Made by a program: the position numbers and the translations under genes. Positions 1 to 6,183 of a stretch of 10,143 bases of DNA are shown in pieces. The first letter of the stretch is position 1. Every line of letters begins with the position of its first letter. This stretch comes from DATCDE01 sp038252405 (GTDB taxonomy: Bacteria > Actinomycetota > Actinomycetes > Prado026): contig JBBSAJ010000059.1 in assembly GCA_038252405.1 (NCBI GenBank), forward strand, positions 1-10,143, in the 5' to 3' direction. Under the pieces are notes generated by a model. It was not told where the DNA came from. It worked only from the letters and a program-made list of their open reading frames with translations, and did not search any database.

Positions 1-1
1 C

Positions 2-31
2 CGCCGCCGCAGGCCACCCCGGTCGGCATGA
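2..31 (+). CDS. 3' end of an upstream gene (partial)
   Basis: An open frame enters from outside the window and stops at TGA 29-31. That stop overlaps the ATG at 28 in an ATGA arrangement, the junction used repeatedly between later genes here. Only nine arginine- and proline-rich residues are visible, so no function can be assigned. The main support is the start/stop overlap; it may be only a chance open frame. Confidence 0.3.
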   Translation, partial: RRRRPPRSA

Positions 32-240
32 GGCCGCGCCTGCTCGACCTGTTCTGCGGGGCAAGCGGTGCAGGCGCCGGCTACGCCCGGGCAGGGTTCG
101 ACGTGCTGAGCGTGGACCTCGCGCCGATGGCGCGCTACCCCCTGTCCAAGCGGGAGCTGTCGCAGGCGGTGCCTCCCGCGTACACCGAATTCCTGGGCGG
201 GCATCTGCTGGCGGCGCTGGAGCAGGAGCGGGCAGCATGA
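28..240 (+). pseudogene. C5-cytosine DNA methyltransferase remnant (internal deletion)
   Basis: A 70-residue protein joins the two ends of a phage-type C5-cytosine methyltransferase. Residues 4-31 carry the SAM-binding motif I region (LLDLFCG, then GY-ARAGFDV and a VDLAP strand end). From about residue 38 it passes straight into the usual C-terminal end of this family (SKRELSQAVPPAYTEFLGGH). Complete relatives, as I recall them, are about 200 residues or more, with the catalytic PCQ loop and the ENV motif between these parts. Both motifs are absent here, so it cannot methylate DNA. The deletion keeps the reading frame, so a mini-protein is still encoded. The start at 28 overlaps an upstream stop and has only a weak ribosome site. 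The end overlaps the next gene (ATGA, 237-240). The family match is from recognised motifs; the deletion is inferred. Confidence 0.75.
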
Positions 241-347
241 AGCCGCGCCCGCCACCCGGCGTGCTGACCCGCTGCTCCCGCTGCGGGTCCGTCTTCTGGC
301 TGCCCCCGGGCTGGCCGGCCATCGCAACCTGTGAGGACCACCCATGA
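237..347 (+). CDS. Small zinc-finger-like protein (36 aa)
   Basis: A 36-residue protein starts at ATG 237, overlapping the stop of the methyltransferase remnant, with a Shine-Dalgarno AGGAG at 224-228. It carries CSRCG at residues 13-17 and a later Cys with a His two residues on (C32, H35), a plausible single zinc site. Its stop overlaps the next start at 344 (ATGA), so the genes are probably translated together. Small CxxC proteins of unknown role are common in actinophage accessory modules; no specific function can be given. Codons mostly end in G or C, as in the neighbours. Confidence 0.6.
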   Translation: MKPRPPPGVLTRCSRCGSVFWLPPGWPAIATCEDHP

Positions 348-499
348 GCATCAGCGAGCCGCAGCCCGAGCCGCTGCCCCATGCCTGCGTCCGCTGCGGG
401 CGGCCCCAGGGCGCGCACCCGACCGCGGCCTGCCTGCGTCACGAAGCGCCCGCCCCGGACTGGATGCGCCGCCTGGTCGAGCTGCTGCGCAAGAGCTAG
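344..499 (+). CDS. Small cysteine-motif protein (51 aa)
   Basis: A 51-residue protein starts at ATG 344 inside an ATGA overlap with the preceding gene. A good ribosome site, GAGGA at 333-337, lies six bases before the start. It contains CVRCGR (residues 15-20) and another Cys at residue 30 followed by LRH, so a C-C-C-H zinc site is possible. The C-terminus (MRRLVELLRK) looks like a basic amphipathic helix. It is the last gene of the coupled run from about 28 and is followed by the control region of the recombinase. Family not recognised. Confidence 0.65.
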   Translation: MSISEPQPEPLPHACVRCGRPQGAHPTAACLRHEAPAPDWMRRLVELLRKS

Positions 500-540
500 C
501 CGCATCATCCGAGGTCGTCACCCTCTGTGGTTTGCCCGGT

Positions 541-583
541 ATGCCCCGGTAAGGATAGGGGCATAGCCCGTACTATGCCCCTA
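541..583 (+). promoter_or_regulatory. Perfect 11-bp inverted repeat upstream of the recombinase gene
   Basis: TAGGGGCATAG (556-566) and CTATGCCCCTA (573-583) are exact reverse complements around a six-base spacer. A further half-site, ATGCCCC, lies at 541-547. A possible -10 box, TACTAT (571-576), sits in the spacer and right arm, 18 bases before the recombinase ATG at 595. No T-tract follows, so this looks more like an operator over a promoter, or a recombinase/excisionase arm site, than a terminator. No convincing -35 is seen and no ribosome site precedes 595. GTCGTCACC also occurs twice, at 514-522 and 586-594. The repeats are certain; the role is inferred. Confidence 0.6.
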
Positions 584-594
584 CAGTCGTCACC

Positions 595-1515
595 ATGACG
601 ACAGACGGTGAGCTTGTCCCGCGGCGCCCCGCGACCCTGACCGCCCGCGACCCCTGGGAGGCATGGCTGGCCGCATGGCTGGCCGGCTACGGCTCCCGCA
701 ACACCCGCGCCGCGTACGCCCGGGACCTGGCCGACTACGCCGGCTGGCTGGCCACCCACCAGATGGACCCGCTGCTGGCCGGCCGCGTCCACATCGACCT
801 GTACATCCGCGACCTCACCGAGGGCCGGGGTCTGGCGCAGTCCACCGCCAGCCGGCGCCTCAACGCCCTGTCCAGCTTCCACAGCTACCTGATCGGGGAG
901 GACGTGATCGGGCGCAACCCCGTCGCCCACATCCGCCGGCCCAAGCTGAACCGTGATCACAGCGACACCGTGGGCCTGTCCCGGGAGGACGCCCGGGCCT
1001 ACACCGCCGCAGCCCGCCGGCACAGCCCCCGCGCCTACGCCCTGGTGACGCTGCTCCTGCACAACGGCCTGCGGATCAGCGAGGCCACCGGCGCCCGCGC
1101 CGACGCCCTGGGCGCCGAGCGGGGCCACCGCACCCTGACCGTGCTGGGCAAGGGCAGCCAGCACAGCACCGTGCCGCTGGCCCCGGTCACCGCCGAGGCG
1201 CTGGACCTGTACCTGCTGGGCCGGGTCACCGGCCCACTGCTGGTCACCCGCACCGGCCGGGCGCTGACCACCCGCTCGGCCACCGTCCTGGTCCGCGCCC
1301 TGGCCCGCAAGGCCCAGGTCCACGCCGCCGAGAAGATCAGCCCGCACAGCCTGCGGCACACCGCCATCACCGCCGGGCTGGACGCCGGGGTGAGCCTGCG
1401 GGACATGCAGGACTTCGCGCGCCACACCGACCCCCGCACCACCCGCCGCTACGACCGCAACCGCAACAACCTCGACCGGCACGCCACCTACGCCGTGGCC
1501 GCCTACCTCGCCTGA
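595..1515 (+). CDS. Tyrosine recombinase / phage integrase (XerC/D-like)
   Basis: A 306-residue site-specific recombinase that should cut and rejoin DNA through a phosphotyrosine link. This would most likely integrate or excise the element, or resolve multimers. The N-terminal core-binding SAM-like domain covers about residues 17-115 (YARDLADY, then ASRRLNALSSFHSYL). The catalytic domain follows with all expected residues: R160 (NGLRISEA), K186 (GKGS), H251 and R254 (HSLRHTA), H277 (ARHTD) and nucleophile Y286 (TTRRYDR). The size matches simple Xer-like recombinases and lacks the extra arm-binding domain of lambda-type integrases. The start at ATG 595 lies 11 bases after a perfect palindrome and has no Shine-Dalgarno, so expression may depend on a very short leader. 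No attachment site was identified. Xer-like chromosome resolution is less likely given the phage neighbours. Confidence 0.92.
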   Translation: MTTDGELVPRRPATLTARDPWEAWLAAWLAGYGSRNTRAAYARDLADYAGWLATHQMDPLLAGRVHIDLYIRDLTEGRGLAQSTASRRLNALSSFHSYLIGEDVIGRNPVAHIRRPKLNRDHSDTVGLSREDARAYTAAARRHSPRAYALVTLLLHNGLRISEATGARADALGAERGHRTLTVLGKGSQHSTVPLAPVTAEALDLYLLGRVTGPLLVTRTGRALTTRSATVLVRALARKAQVHAAEKISPHSLRHTAITAGLDAGVSLRDMQDFARHTDPRTTRRYDRNRNNLDRHATYAVAAYLA

Positions 1516-1553
1516 TCTAACCGTCCGTGATGATGTCTTCACGCGCTGTGCTC

Positions 1554-1581
1554 TAGGCTTGTCGCTGGCTGGGGCGGAGGT
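1554..1581 (+). promoter_or_regulatory. Candidate -10 box and ribosome site for the 1585 gene
   Basis: The 69-base gap after the recombinase holds TAGGCT (1554-1559), which fits the actinobacterial TAnnnT -10 pattern, and a strong GGAGGT (1576-1581) just before ATG 1585. No clear -35 hexamer is visible at the usual distance. The ribosome site decides the start of the next gene; the promoter call is tentative. Confidence 0.4.
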
Positions 1582-1584
1582 GGC

Positions 1585-2391
1585 ATGGCGGAATGGCAAC
1601 TTGGGCTGTGGGGGGAACCCGCCGCACCCAGACCTCGCCGCACCCGTCGCAGGCCACCAGGCGACACCGCCGGCACCGCTAAAACGGCGGAAAAAATACC
1701 GGCAGACATACCACCCGAGCCCGAGCAGTTCCCCGAGTGGGAACGCGCCCCCCGCCGGACCTGCCCCGCCTGCGCCCGCCGCTACGCCGGCCTGGTCGCA
1801 CCGGACTGCCCGATCTGCTCCGGTCAAGGCGCCCTTGGCTTGGGCGCTGCCGGCCTGGCCGGCGCCGAACCCGCAGCCGTCGCCCGCGGTGTCGAGCTGT
1901 ACCTGGAAGGCCGCGCCACCGCAGCGGCCGGACTGTCCCCGCCCCAGCAGCGCGCCGCCGTCGAGGCCGCCGCCCACGAGCTGCGCATCGCCGGCCTGCT
2001 CGCCGGCGCCCAGGACCGCGCCCGCCCCAGCAGCGCCGGCCCCCGCCACCCCGCCGGCCCCGTCGCCGACAGCGTGGCCGAGAGCAAGGCCCGCCAGCTC
2101 TCGGCGCAGCTCGGGGCGACCCCGACCGCCGCCACCGCCCGCGCCCTCGCCCCGGACAACACGACGCCGCTGGCCCTGGCCCGCCGCCGCGGCTCCCCCT
2201 TCGCCCACGCCTCGGCCTCGGGGCACCGCTCCTGGCTGGCCCGAGCCTGTGACCCGCTGGACCCCCTCGGCCCCGACGTTGGCGCCCTGGTCGTAGCACA
2301 GAGCGCCAGCGAGCACACCGGGGCCGTCCTGGCCGCCGCCGCCCTCCTGACCGTCCGAGCCCACACCCCAGCGAGAGCAGCAGCAGGTTGA
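1585..2391 (+). CDS. Zinc-ribbon protein of unknown function
   Basis: A 268-residue protein starting with MAEWQLGLWG. A basic, proline-rich N-terminal stretch (residues 14-26, rich in Arg and Pro) precedes a four-cysteine zinc site: CPAC at 60-63 and CPIC at 75-78. The rest is alanine- and arginine-rich with predicted helices (about 95-160) and a late section around residues 195-225 with RRRGSPFAHAS and DPLDPLGPDVG. I see no catalytic motif and do not recognise the family. A DNA- or RNA-contacting role is possible but unproven. The start is set by GGAGGT at 1576-1581. The end (TGA 2389-2391) overlaps a TTG start at 2388, so it is probably coupled to the next reading frame. A long open frame on the opposite strand is a GC-driven shadow. 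Confidence 0.75.
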   Translation: MAEWQLGLWGEPAAPRPRRTRRRPPGDTAGTAKTAEKIPADIPPEPEQFPEWERAPRRTCPACARRYAGLVAPDCPICSGQGALGLGAAGLAGAEPAAVARGVELYLEGRATAAAGLSPPQQRAAVEAAAHELRIAGLLAGAQDRARPSSAGPRHPAGPVADSVAESKARQLSAQLGATPTAATARALAPDNTTPLALARRRGSPFAHASASGHRSWLARACDPLDPLGPDVGALVVAQSASEHTGAVLAAAALLTVRAHTPARAAAG

Positions 2392-2630
2392 CCAGCTCCC
2401 CGCCCCCAGCCGTCCCCCCGGCCCCCCCGTCCCCCCCGGCCCGCTACCGCCAGCGCCCCGTCCTCATCGACGCCGTGCAGTGGGTGCCTGGGCTCAACCT
2501 CGACGCCTGCCTGGCCTTCCTCGGCGCCCACCACGGCGGGCAGCCCCGGGCAGGTAGCGGGCTTCTCCAACAACATCGAGCAGCGCATCGTTGTCGGCCG
2601 CATCAACTCCCCCTGGACGGAGCCGCATGA
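2388..2630 (+). pseudogene. Disrupted small phage protein (YRxRPVxIxAVQW family)
   Basis: The frame opens at TTG 2388, overlapping the previous stop, and encodes up to 80 residues. Residues 19-32 read RYRQRPVLIDAVQW. This is the opening of a small phage protein family I recall as YRKKPVVIEAVQW proteins, function unknown. GC at codon third positions is strong in this frame to about 2545. It then collapses here and becomes strong in the frame starting at 2551, which reads QVAGFSNNIEQRIVVGRI and onward. Both facts point to a frameshift in or near the C/G run at 2544-2550. The usual C-terminal half of the family is also not seen before the methyltransferase start at 2627. The TGA at 2628-2630 overlaps that start. 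A short functional product remains possible. Confidence 0.55.
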
Positions 2631-4885
2631 CCATCCCCGACACCTTGACCGCCCTGGCCGTGCCCGTCGAGGGCTTGGCCCCCTACCACCGCAACCCCCG
2701 CACCCACGCCGACGCGCTGCTGCGGGAGAGCCTTGCCCGCCACTCGCAATACCGGCCCATCGTCGTCAACCGCGGCACCCGCACCGGCCGGCCCGATGAG
2801 ATCCTCGCCGGCAACGGCACCTACGCCGCGGCGGTTGCCCTCGGCTGGCAGCAGATCGCCGCCACCTACATCGACGTGGACGACGACGAGGCCGCCCGCA
2901 TCGTCCTGGTCGACAACCGGGCGAATGACCTGGCGGGCTACGACGACACGGTGCTGGCCGAGCTGCTCGGCCAGCTCGACGGCGACCTCGGCGGCACCGG
3001 GTACGACCCGGCCGACCTGGAGGCGCTGCTGGCCGCGCCCGACCCCGAGGGCCGAGGAGCAGGCGGCGACACCGGCATCGCCCGCGCCACCCTCGCCGAG
3101 CGGTTCGGGGTGCCGCCATTCTCCGTCCTCGACGGCCGACAAGGCTACTGGAAGACGCGGAAGCGGGCCTGGCTCGACCTCGGCATCCAGAGCGAGATCG
3201 GGCGGGACGACAACCTGCTCTGGCTCTCCGAACTGGTGCATGACCCCGCCTACTACTCCAAGAAGTCCGCCGCCGAGGCACGGTTGGGCCGCGAGTTGAC
3301 CAACGAGGAATTCGCCGCCGAGCACTACGACGGCAAGGGCCGCCTCCCCGGCACCAGCGTGTTTGACCCGGTGCTGACCGAGCTGCTCGTCCGCTGGTTC
3401 TCCCCGCCCGGGGGCCGGGTGCTCGACCCGTTCGCGGGCGGCAGCGTCCGCGGCCTCGTCTCCGCCCGTCTGGGCAGGCACTACACCGGCATCGACCTAC
3501 GCGCCGAGCAGGTCGAGGCCAACGAGGCGCAGGCGCAGTCCTTCGCCGCCCGCGGCCTGCTCGCCCCCCCCAGCCCCGAGCTGCTGCGCGACCCGGCCGC
3601 GCTGACCCCGGTAGAGCTCCACGGCGGGCACCCCGTCAAGCGAGACGACCTGTTCGGCGTGGGCGACTCAGCCGGGGGCAAGGTCCGCACCTGCCTGCAC
3701 CTGGCAGCAGGCGCGGCGGGGCTGACCACCGCCGGCAGCCGCCACTCCCCGCAGGTCAACATCGTCGCCACCGTCGCCGCCAGCCTCGGGCTGCCCTGCC
3801 GCGTCCACGTCCCCGCCGCAGCCGGCGGCCTGACCCCCGAGCTGGCCGCCGCGGTAGCCGCAGGCGCCGAGCTAGTCGAGCACCGCCCCGGGCACAACAC
3901 TGTCATCGTCGCCCGAGCCCGCACCGACGCAGCCGACCGCGGCTGGGTCAACATCCCCTTCGGCATGGACGACCCGGCAGCAGTAGCCATGACCTCCGCG
4001 CAGGTCGCCAACCTCCCCGAGGAGACGCAGCGCGTCGTCATCCCCGTCGGCTCGGGCATGAGCCTGGCCGGGCTCCTCGCCGGCCTCCAGGCCCAGGGCC
4101 GCGCCCTGCCGATCCTCGGCGTCGTCGTCGGCGCCGACCCCAGCAGCCGCCTGGACCGCCACGCCCCCGCCGGCTGGCGGGACATGGTGACCCTCGTCGG
4201 CCCCGACAGCCCCTACGACCTGCCCGCCCCCGCCACCGCCCTGGGCGGGCTGGAGCTGGACCCCATCTACGAAGCCAAGTGCCTGCCCTACCTCCTGCCC
4301 GGCGACCTGCTCTGGGTCGTCGGCTGCCGCGCCACCGCCCGCCCGACGCCCCACCCACAGTGGGTCGTAGGCGACGCCCGCGACGCCGAGCGCCTCGCCG
4401 GCGGGCAGCTGGCCGACATGCTGTTGACCTGCCCGCCCTACTTCGACCTGGAGGTCTACAGCGCGGCGCCCGCCGACCTCTCCACCGCCGCCGACTACCC
4501 GACCTTCCTCCGCGACCTCGAGTCGTGCCTGCGGGCCGCCACCTCCCGCCTCACCCCCGAGGCGTTCGCCGCCATCGTCGCCGCCGAGGTCCGCGACAAG
4601 CGCGGCGCCTTCCAAGACCTGCCAGGCGACACCACCCGCATCATGGGCCGCCTCGGCTTCTGGCTCTACAACGTCGCGGTCCTCGTCACCCCCGCGGGGA
4701 GCCTGCCCGTCCGGGCAGGCCGAGCCTTCCAAAGCAGCCGCAAGCTGGGCCGCACCCATCAGTCCGTCCTCGTCTACTACCGCGGCGACCCCGGGCTCCT
4801 GCGCAACCTCGGCCCCGTCGACATGGGCGACCCGGCCGAATACGCCGACGAGGAAGCCGAGCTGACCGAGCAGCCCGGGGCCTAG
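2627..4885 (+). CDS. ParB-like/DNA methyltransferase with an inserted PLP-dependent lyase-like domain
   Basis: A 752-residue three-part protein. Residues 11-125 are a ParB/Srx-like domain (PYHRNPRTH, QYRPIVVNR, ILAGNGTY). Residues 155-305 are the first part of a phage DNA methyltransferase: FGVPPFSVLD-RQGYW-RKRAW, FDPVLTELLVRWF, and SAM motif I RVLDPFAGGSVRG (264-276) with GIDL (288-291). Residues 324-572 resemble fold-type II PLP enzymes of the ACC deaminase/D-cysteine desulfhydrase group: VKRDDLFG (337-344), GGKVR (350-354) with probable PLP lysine K352, TAGSRHSPQ (368-376), glycine loop GSGMSLAG (475-482) and DPIYEAK (545-551). Residues 577-722 return to the methyltransferase: VVGDARD, catalytic-type TCPPY (601-605), EVRDKRG (654-660), KLGRTHQSVLV (706-716). 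All parts look intact. ATG 2627 has GGACGGAG at 2615-2622; an in-frame TTG at 2591 is less likely. It probably methylates an exocyclic amino group in DNA; the PLP reaction is unknown. Domain calls are from motifs; function is inferred. Confidence 0.88.
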   Translation: MTIPDTLTALAVPVEGLAPYHRNPRTHADALLRESLARHSQYRPIVVNRGTRTGRPDEILAGNGTYAAAVALGWQQIAATYIDVDDDEAARIVLVDNRANDLAGYDDTVLAELLGQLDGDLGGTGYDPADLEALLAAPDPEGRGAGGDTGIARATLAERFGVPPFSVLDGRQGYWKTRKRAWLDLGIQSEIGRDDNLLWLSELVHDPAYYSKKSAAEARLGRELTNEEFAAEHYDGKGRLPGTSVFDPVLTELLVRWFSPPGGRVLDPFAGGSVRGLVSARLGRHYTGIDLRAEQVEANEAQAQSFAARGLLAPPSPELLRDPAALTPVELHGGHPVKRDDLFGVGDSAGGKVRTCLHLAAGAAGLTTAGSRHSPQVNIVATVAASLGLPCRVHVPAAAGGLTPELAAAVAAGAELVEHRPGHNTVIVARARTDAADRGWVNIPFGMDDPAAVAMTSAQVANLPEETQRVVIPVGSGMSLAGLLAGLQAQGRALPILGVVVGADPSSRLDRHAPAGWRDMVTLVGPDSPYDLPAPATALGGLELDPIYEAKCLPYLLPGDLLWVVGCRATARPTPHPQWVVGDARDAERLAGGQLADMLLTCPPYFDLEVYSAAPADLSTAADYPTFLRDLESCLRAATSRLTPEAFAAIVAAEVRDKRGAFQDLPGDTTRIMGRLGFWLYNVAVLVTPAGSLPVRAGRAFQSSRKLGRTHQSVLVYYRGDPGLLRNLGPVDMGDPAEYADEEAELTEQPGA

Positions 4886-4892
4886 AGCATGA

Positions 4893-4916
4893 GCGGACCA
4901 CGCAAGGGCGGACCAC
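4893..4916 (+). repeat. Short direct repeat before the small terminase gene
   Basis: GCGGACCAC occurs at 4893-4901 and 4908-4916, 15 bases apart, in the 31-base gap before ATG 4917. The second copy lies directly against the start codon, and AAGGG at 4904-4908 is the only ribosome-site-like sequence. A 12-codon frame (4889-4927) spans the repeat, but nothing else supports it as a gene. Role unknown; chance is possible in such GC-rich DNA. Confidence 0.3.
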
Positions 4917-5354
4917 ATGGCCGGTAAACACGACCCCGAGGTCATAGCGAAGGAGCGGCAGGCCCTGGAGCTGCGCCGCGCCGGGGTGACCTACGACCTC
5001 ATCGCCGAGCGGGTCGGCTACAGCGAGCGCGGCGCCGCCCGCAAGGCAGTCGTGCGGGCGCTGCGCCGCACCCTGGAGGGGCCGGCCGAGGACGTGCGGG
5101 AGCTGGAGGCCGACCGCCTCGACCGCCTCCAGAGCGGGCTCTGGGCGCAGGCCATGAAGGGCAACCTCGGGGCGGTGGACAGGGTGCTGCGGCTGATGGA
5201 GCGCAGGGCGCGCCTCCTCGGGCTCGACCAGCCCACCCAGGTGCAGGCCGAGCACACCGGAGACATCGTCCTGAACTTCGGAATCCCCCGCCCCAACCCG
5301 GCCGAGGCCGACGCCTCGGCGGTCCCGCAGGCGCAGCTCCGGGCGCTGCCTTAG
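4917..5354 (+). CDS. Small terminase-like HTH protein
   Basis: A 145-residue protein, probably the terminase small subunit that recognises phage DNA to start packaging. Residues 10-50 form a helix-turn-helix (ERQALELRRAGVTYDLIAER, then VGYSERGAARKAVVRAL). Residues 60-105 are a charged helical segment (ELEADRLDRLQ, LRLMERRARLLGLDQP) likely used for oligomerisation. This order matches a recurring actinophage family placed just upstream of the large terminase, as here with one gene between. The C-terminus (about 110-145) is variable. The start has only a weak ribosome site and follows the methyltransferase by 31 bases, so co-transcription is likely. It could instead be a simple regulator with the same HTH, but the context favours packaging. 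Confidence 0.7.
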   Translation: MAGKHDPEVIAKERQALELRRAGVTYDLIAERVGYSERGAARKAVVRALRRTLEGPAEDVRELEADRLDRLQSGLWAQAMKGNLGAVDRVLRLMERRARLLGLDQPTQVQAEHTGDIVLNFGIPRPNPAEADASAVPQAQLRALP

Positions 5355-5373
5355 CCCGTCTGGGGGGACAACA

Positions 5374-5413
5374 TTGTGACGCCTAGCAACGTCTGGAGAC
5401 TCTCCGTAACGTC
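5374..5413 (+). promoter_or_regulatory. Possible promoter/operator before the 5467 gene
   Basis: The 112-base gap 5355-5466 contains TTGTGA (5374-5379), a possible -35. It also contains a small inverted repeat GGAGA-C-TCTCC (5395-5405) and two AACGTC copies (5388-5393 and 5408-5413) spaced 20 bases apart, near two helical turns. No convincing -10 hexamer stands out. The arrangement fits a regulator binding on one face of the DNA, but every element is short. The gap also shows that the next gene may have its own promoter. Confidence 0.3.
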
Positions 5414-5466
5414 CCAGGTATGCGGCCAGGGCGCCAAGGCCCCGCCACCACCCAGAGGAGCCAGCC

Positions 5467-6183
5467 ATGACCGCCACGACCGCCAAGCTCAGCCCCACCC
5501 AGCTCAGCGCCCTGACCACCCTCGCCCCCGGCAGCACCCCCGCAGGGCGCGGCACCAAGGCCACCCTGGCCCGGCTGCGCCTGCTCAAGCTCATCGCCCC
5601 CAGCGGCCCGGCCGCTGGCTCCTGGGAGCTGACCGAGGCAGGCACCGCCGCCCTGGCCGCCATGACCGCCGCCAGCAGCAGCCAGCCCCCCACCCCCGCC
5701 GCGGCCGACGTAGCCGCCGACGTAGTGCCGCTGCCCAAGCGCAAGGCCCGCACCACCAGCAGCTCGCGCAGCACCAGCTCCCGCAAGAGCGGCAACCCGC
5801 CCGCCGACCGCGAGCAGGCCGCCCGCCGCCAGCCCCGCACCGGCGGCACCGCCGGCCTGGCCGTACACGCCGGCCCCCACGCCCACATCGACCGCGCCAC
5901 CGGCTACATCCTCGCCATCCGCCCCGCCGCCTACCCCGAGCTGATCGAGGGCGAGCTGCGCTGCCTCGGCGCCTGCGGCGAGCTGCGCCCCGCCGCCCGC
6001 TTCCCCTTCATCGCCAGCAAGGGCGACGGCCGCGGCCGGTTCGTCGAATGCACCGCCTGCCAGGCCGCCCGGCTCGCCGAGAACAAGACCCGCAAGGCAG
6101 CGGGCAAGGCCCCCATCGCCCGCCCCCTCGCCGAGGTAGCCGCCCCGGCCGAGGCCCCCGCCGCCGCGGCCCTGGGCGGCTAA
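5467..6183 (+). CDS. Winged-helix plus zinc-ribbon protein between the terminase genes
   Basis: A 238-residue protein starting at ATG 5467 behind AGAGGAG (5454-5460). Residues 10-66 look like a winged-helix DNA-binding fold: TQLSALTTLAP, KATLARLRLLKLI, then a wing-like GSWELTEAGTAALAAM. Residues 68-130 form a low-complexity Ser/Ala/Pro/Arg linker. Residues 164-202 form a zinc site, C166-x3-C170-GELRP then ECTACQ with C195 and C198. It resembles the C-GE-x-P-x-F...C-x2-C ribbon often found beside HNH nucleases, but no HNH motif is present. The N-terminal pair is spaced by three residues rather than the common two. It lies between the small terminase-like gene and the large terminase, whose ATG shares the last base of this stop (TAA 6181-6183), so expression is probably coupled. 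The role is unknown; a packaging accessory or regulator is a guess. Confidence 0.75.
   Translation: MTATTAKLSPTQLSALTTLAPGSTPAGRGTKATLARLRLLKLIAPSGPAAGSWELTEAGTAALAAMTAASSSQPPTPAAADVAADVVPLPKRKARTTSSSRSTSSRKSGNPPADREQAARRQPRTGGTAGLAVHAGPHAHIDRATGYILAIRPAAYPELIEGELRCLGACGELRPAARFPFIASKGDGRGRFVECTACQAARLAENKTRKAAGKAPIARPLAEVAAPAEAPAAAALGG

Noticed and set aside
1679..2299. Arginine- and proline-rich ORFs on both strands over the 1585 gene
   Set aside because: Composition is that of out-of-frame GC-rich DNA; the 1585 frame has the ribosome site, the CxxC pairs and the G/C third-position bias.
505..2364. A 619-residue - strand open frame opposite the recombinase and the 1585 gene
   Set aside because: It is glycine/alanine/glutamine repetitive, covers a recombinase with all catalytic residues on the other strand, and has no recognisable domain. 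GC-rich coding DNA commonly opens such antisense frames.
2591..2626. TTG 2591 as the start of the methyltransferase fusion
   Set aside because: It adds 12 Ser/Pro-rich residues, whereas ATG 2627 has GGACGGAG at proper spacing and the family pattern begins soon after it.
4889..4927. A 12-codon leader ORF overlapping the small terminase start
   Set aside because: It is very short, has no ribosome site and is better explained by the GCGGACCAC repeat; included only as a repeat.
3872..4945. A 357-residue - strand open frame opposite the methyltransferase fusion
   Set aside because: It is low-complexity Gly/Ala/Val sequence mirroring the strong + strand coding pattern, with no motif or ribosome site.
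5376..6182. A 269-residue N-terminal extension of the large terminase from GTG 5376
   Set aside because: The extension is Arg/Pro/His-rich noise that shadows the 5467 gene, which has the proper codon bias and a strong ribosome site. The terminase fits its family from 6183.
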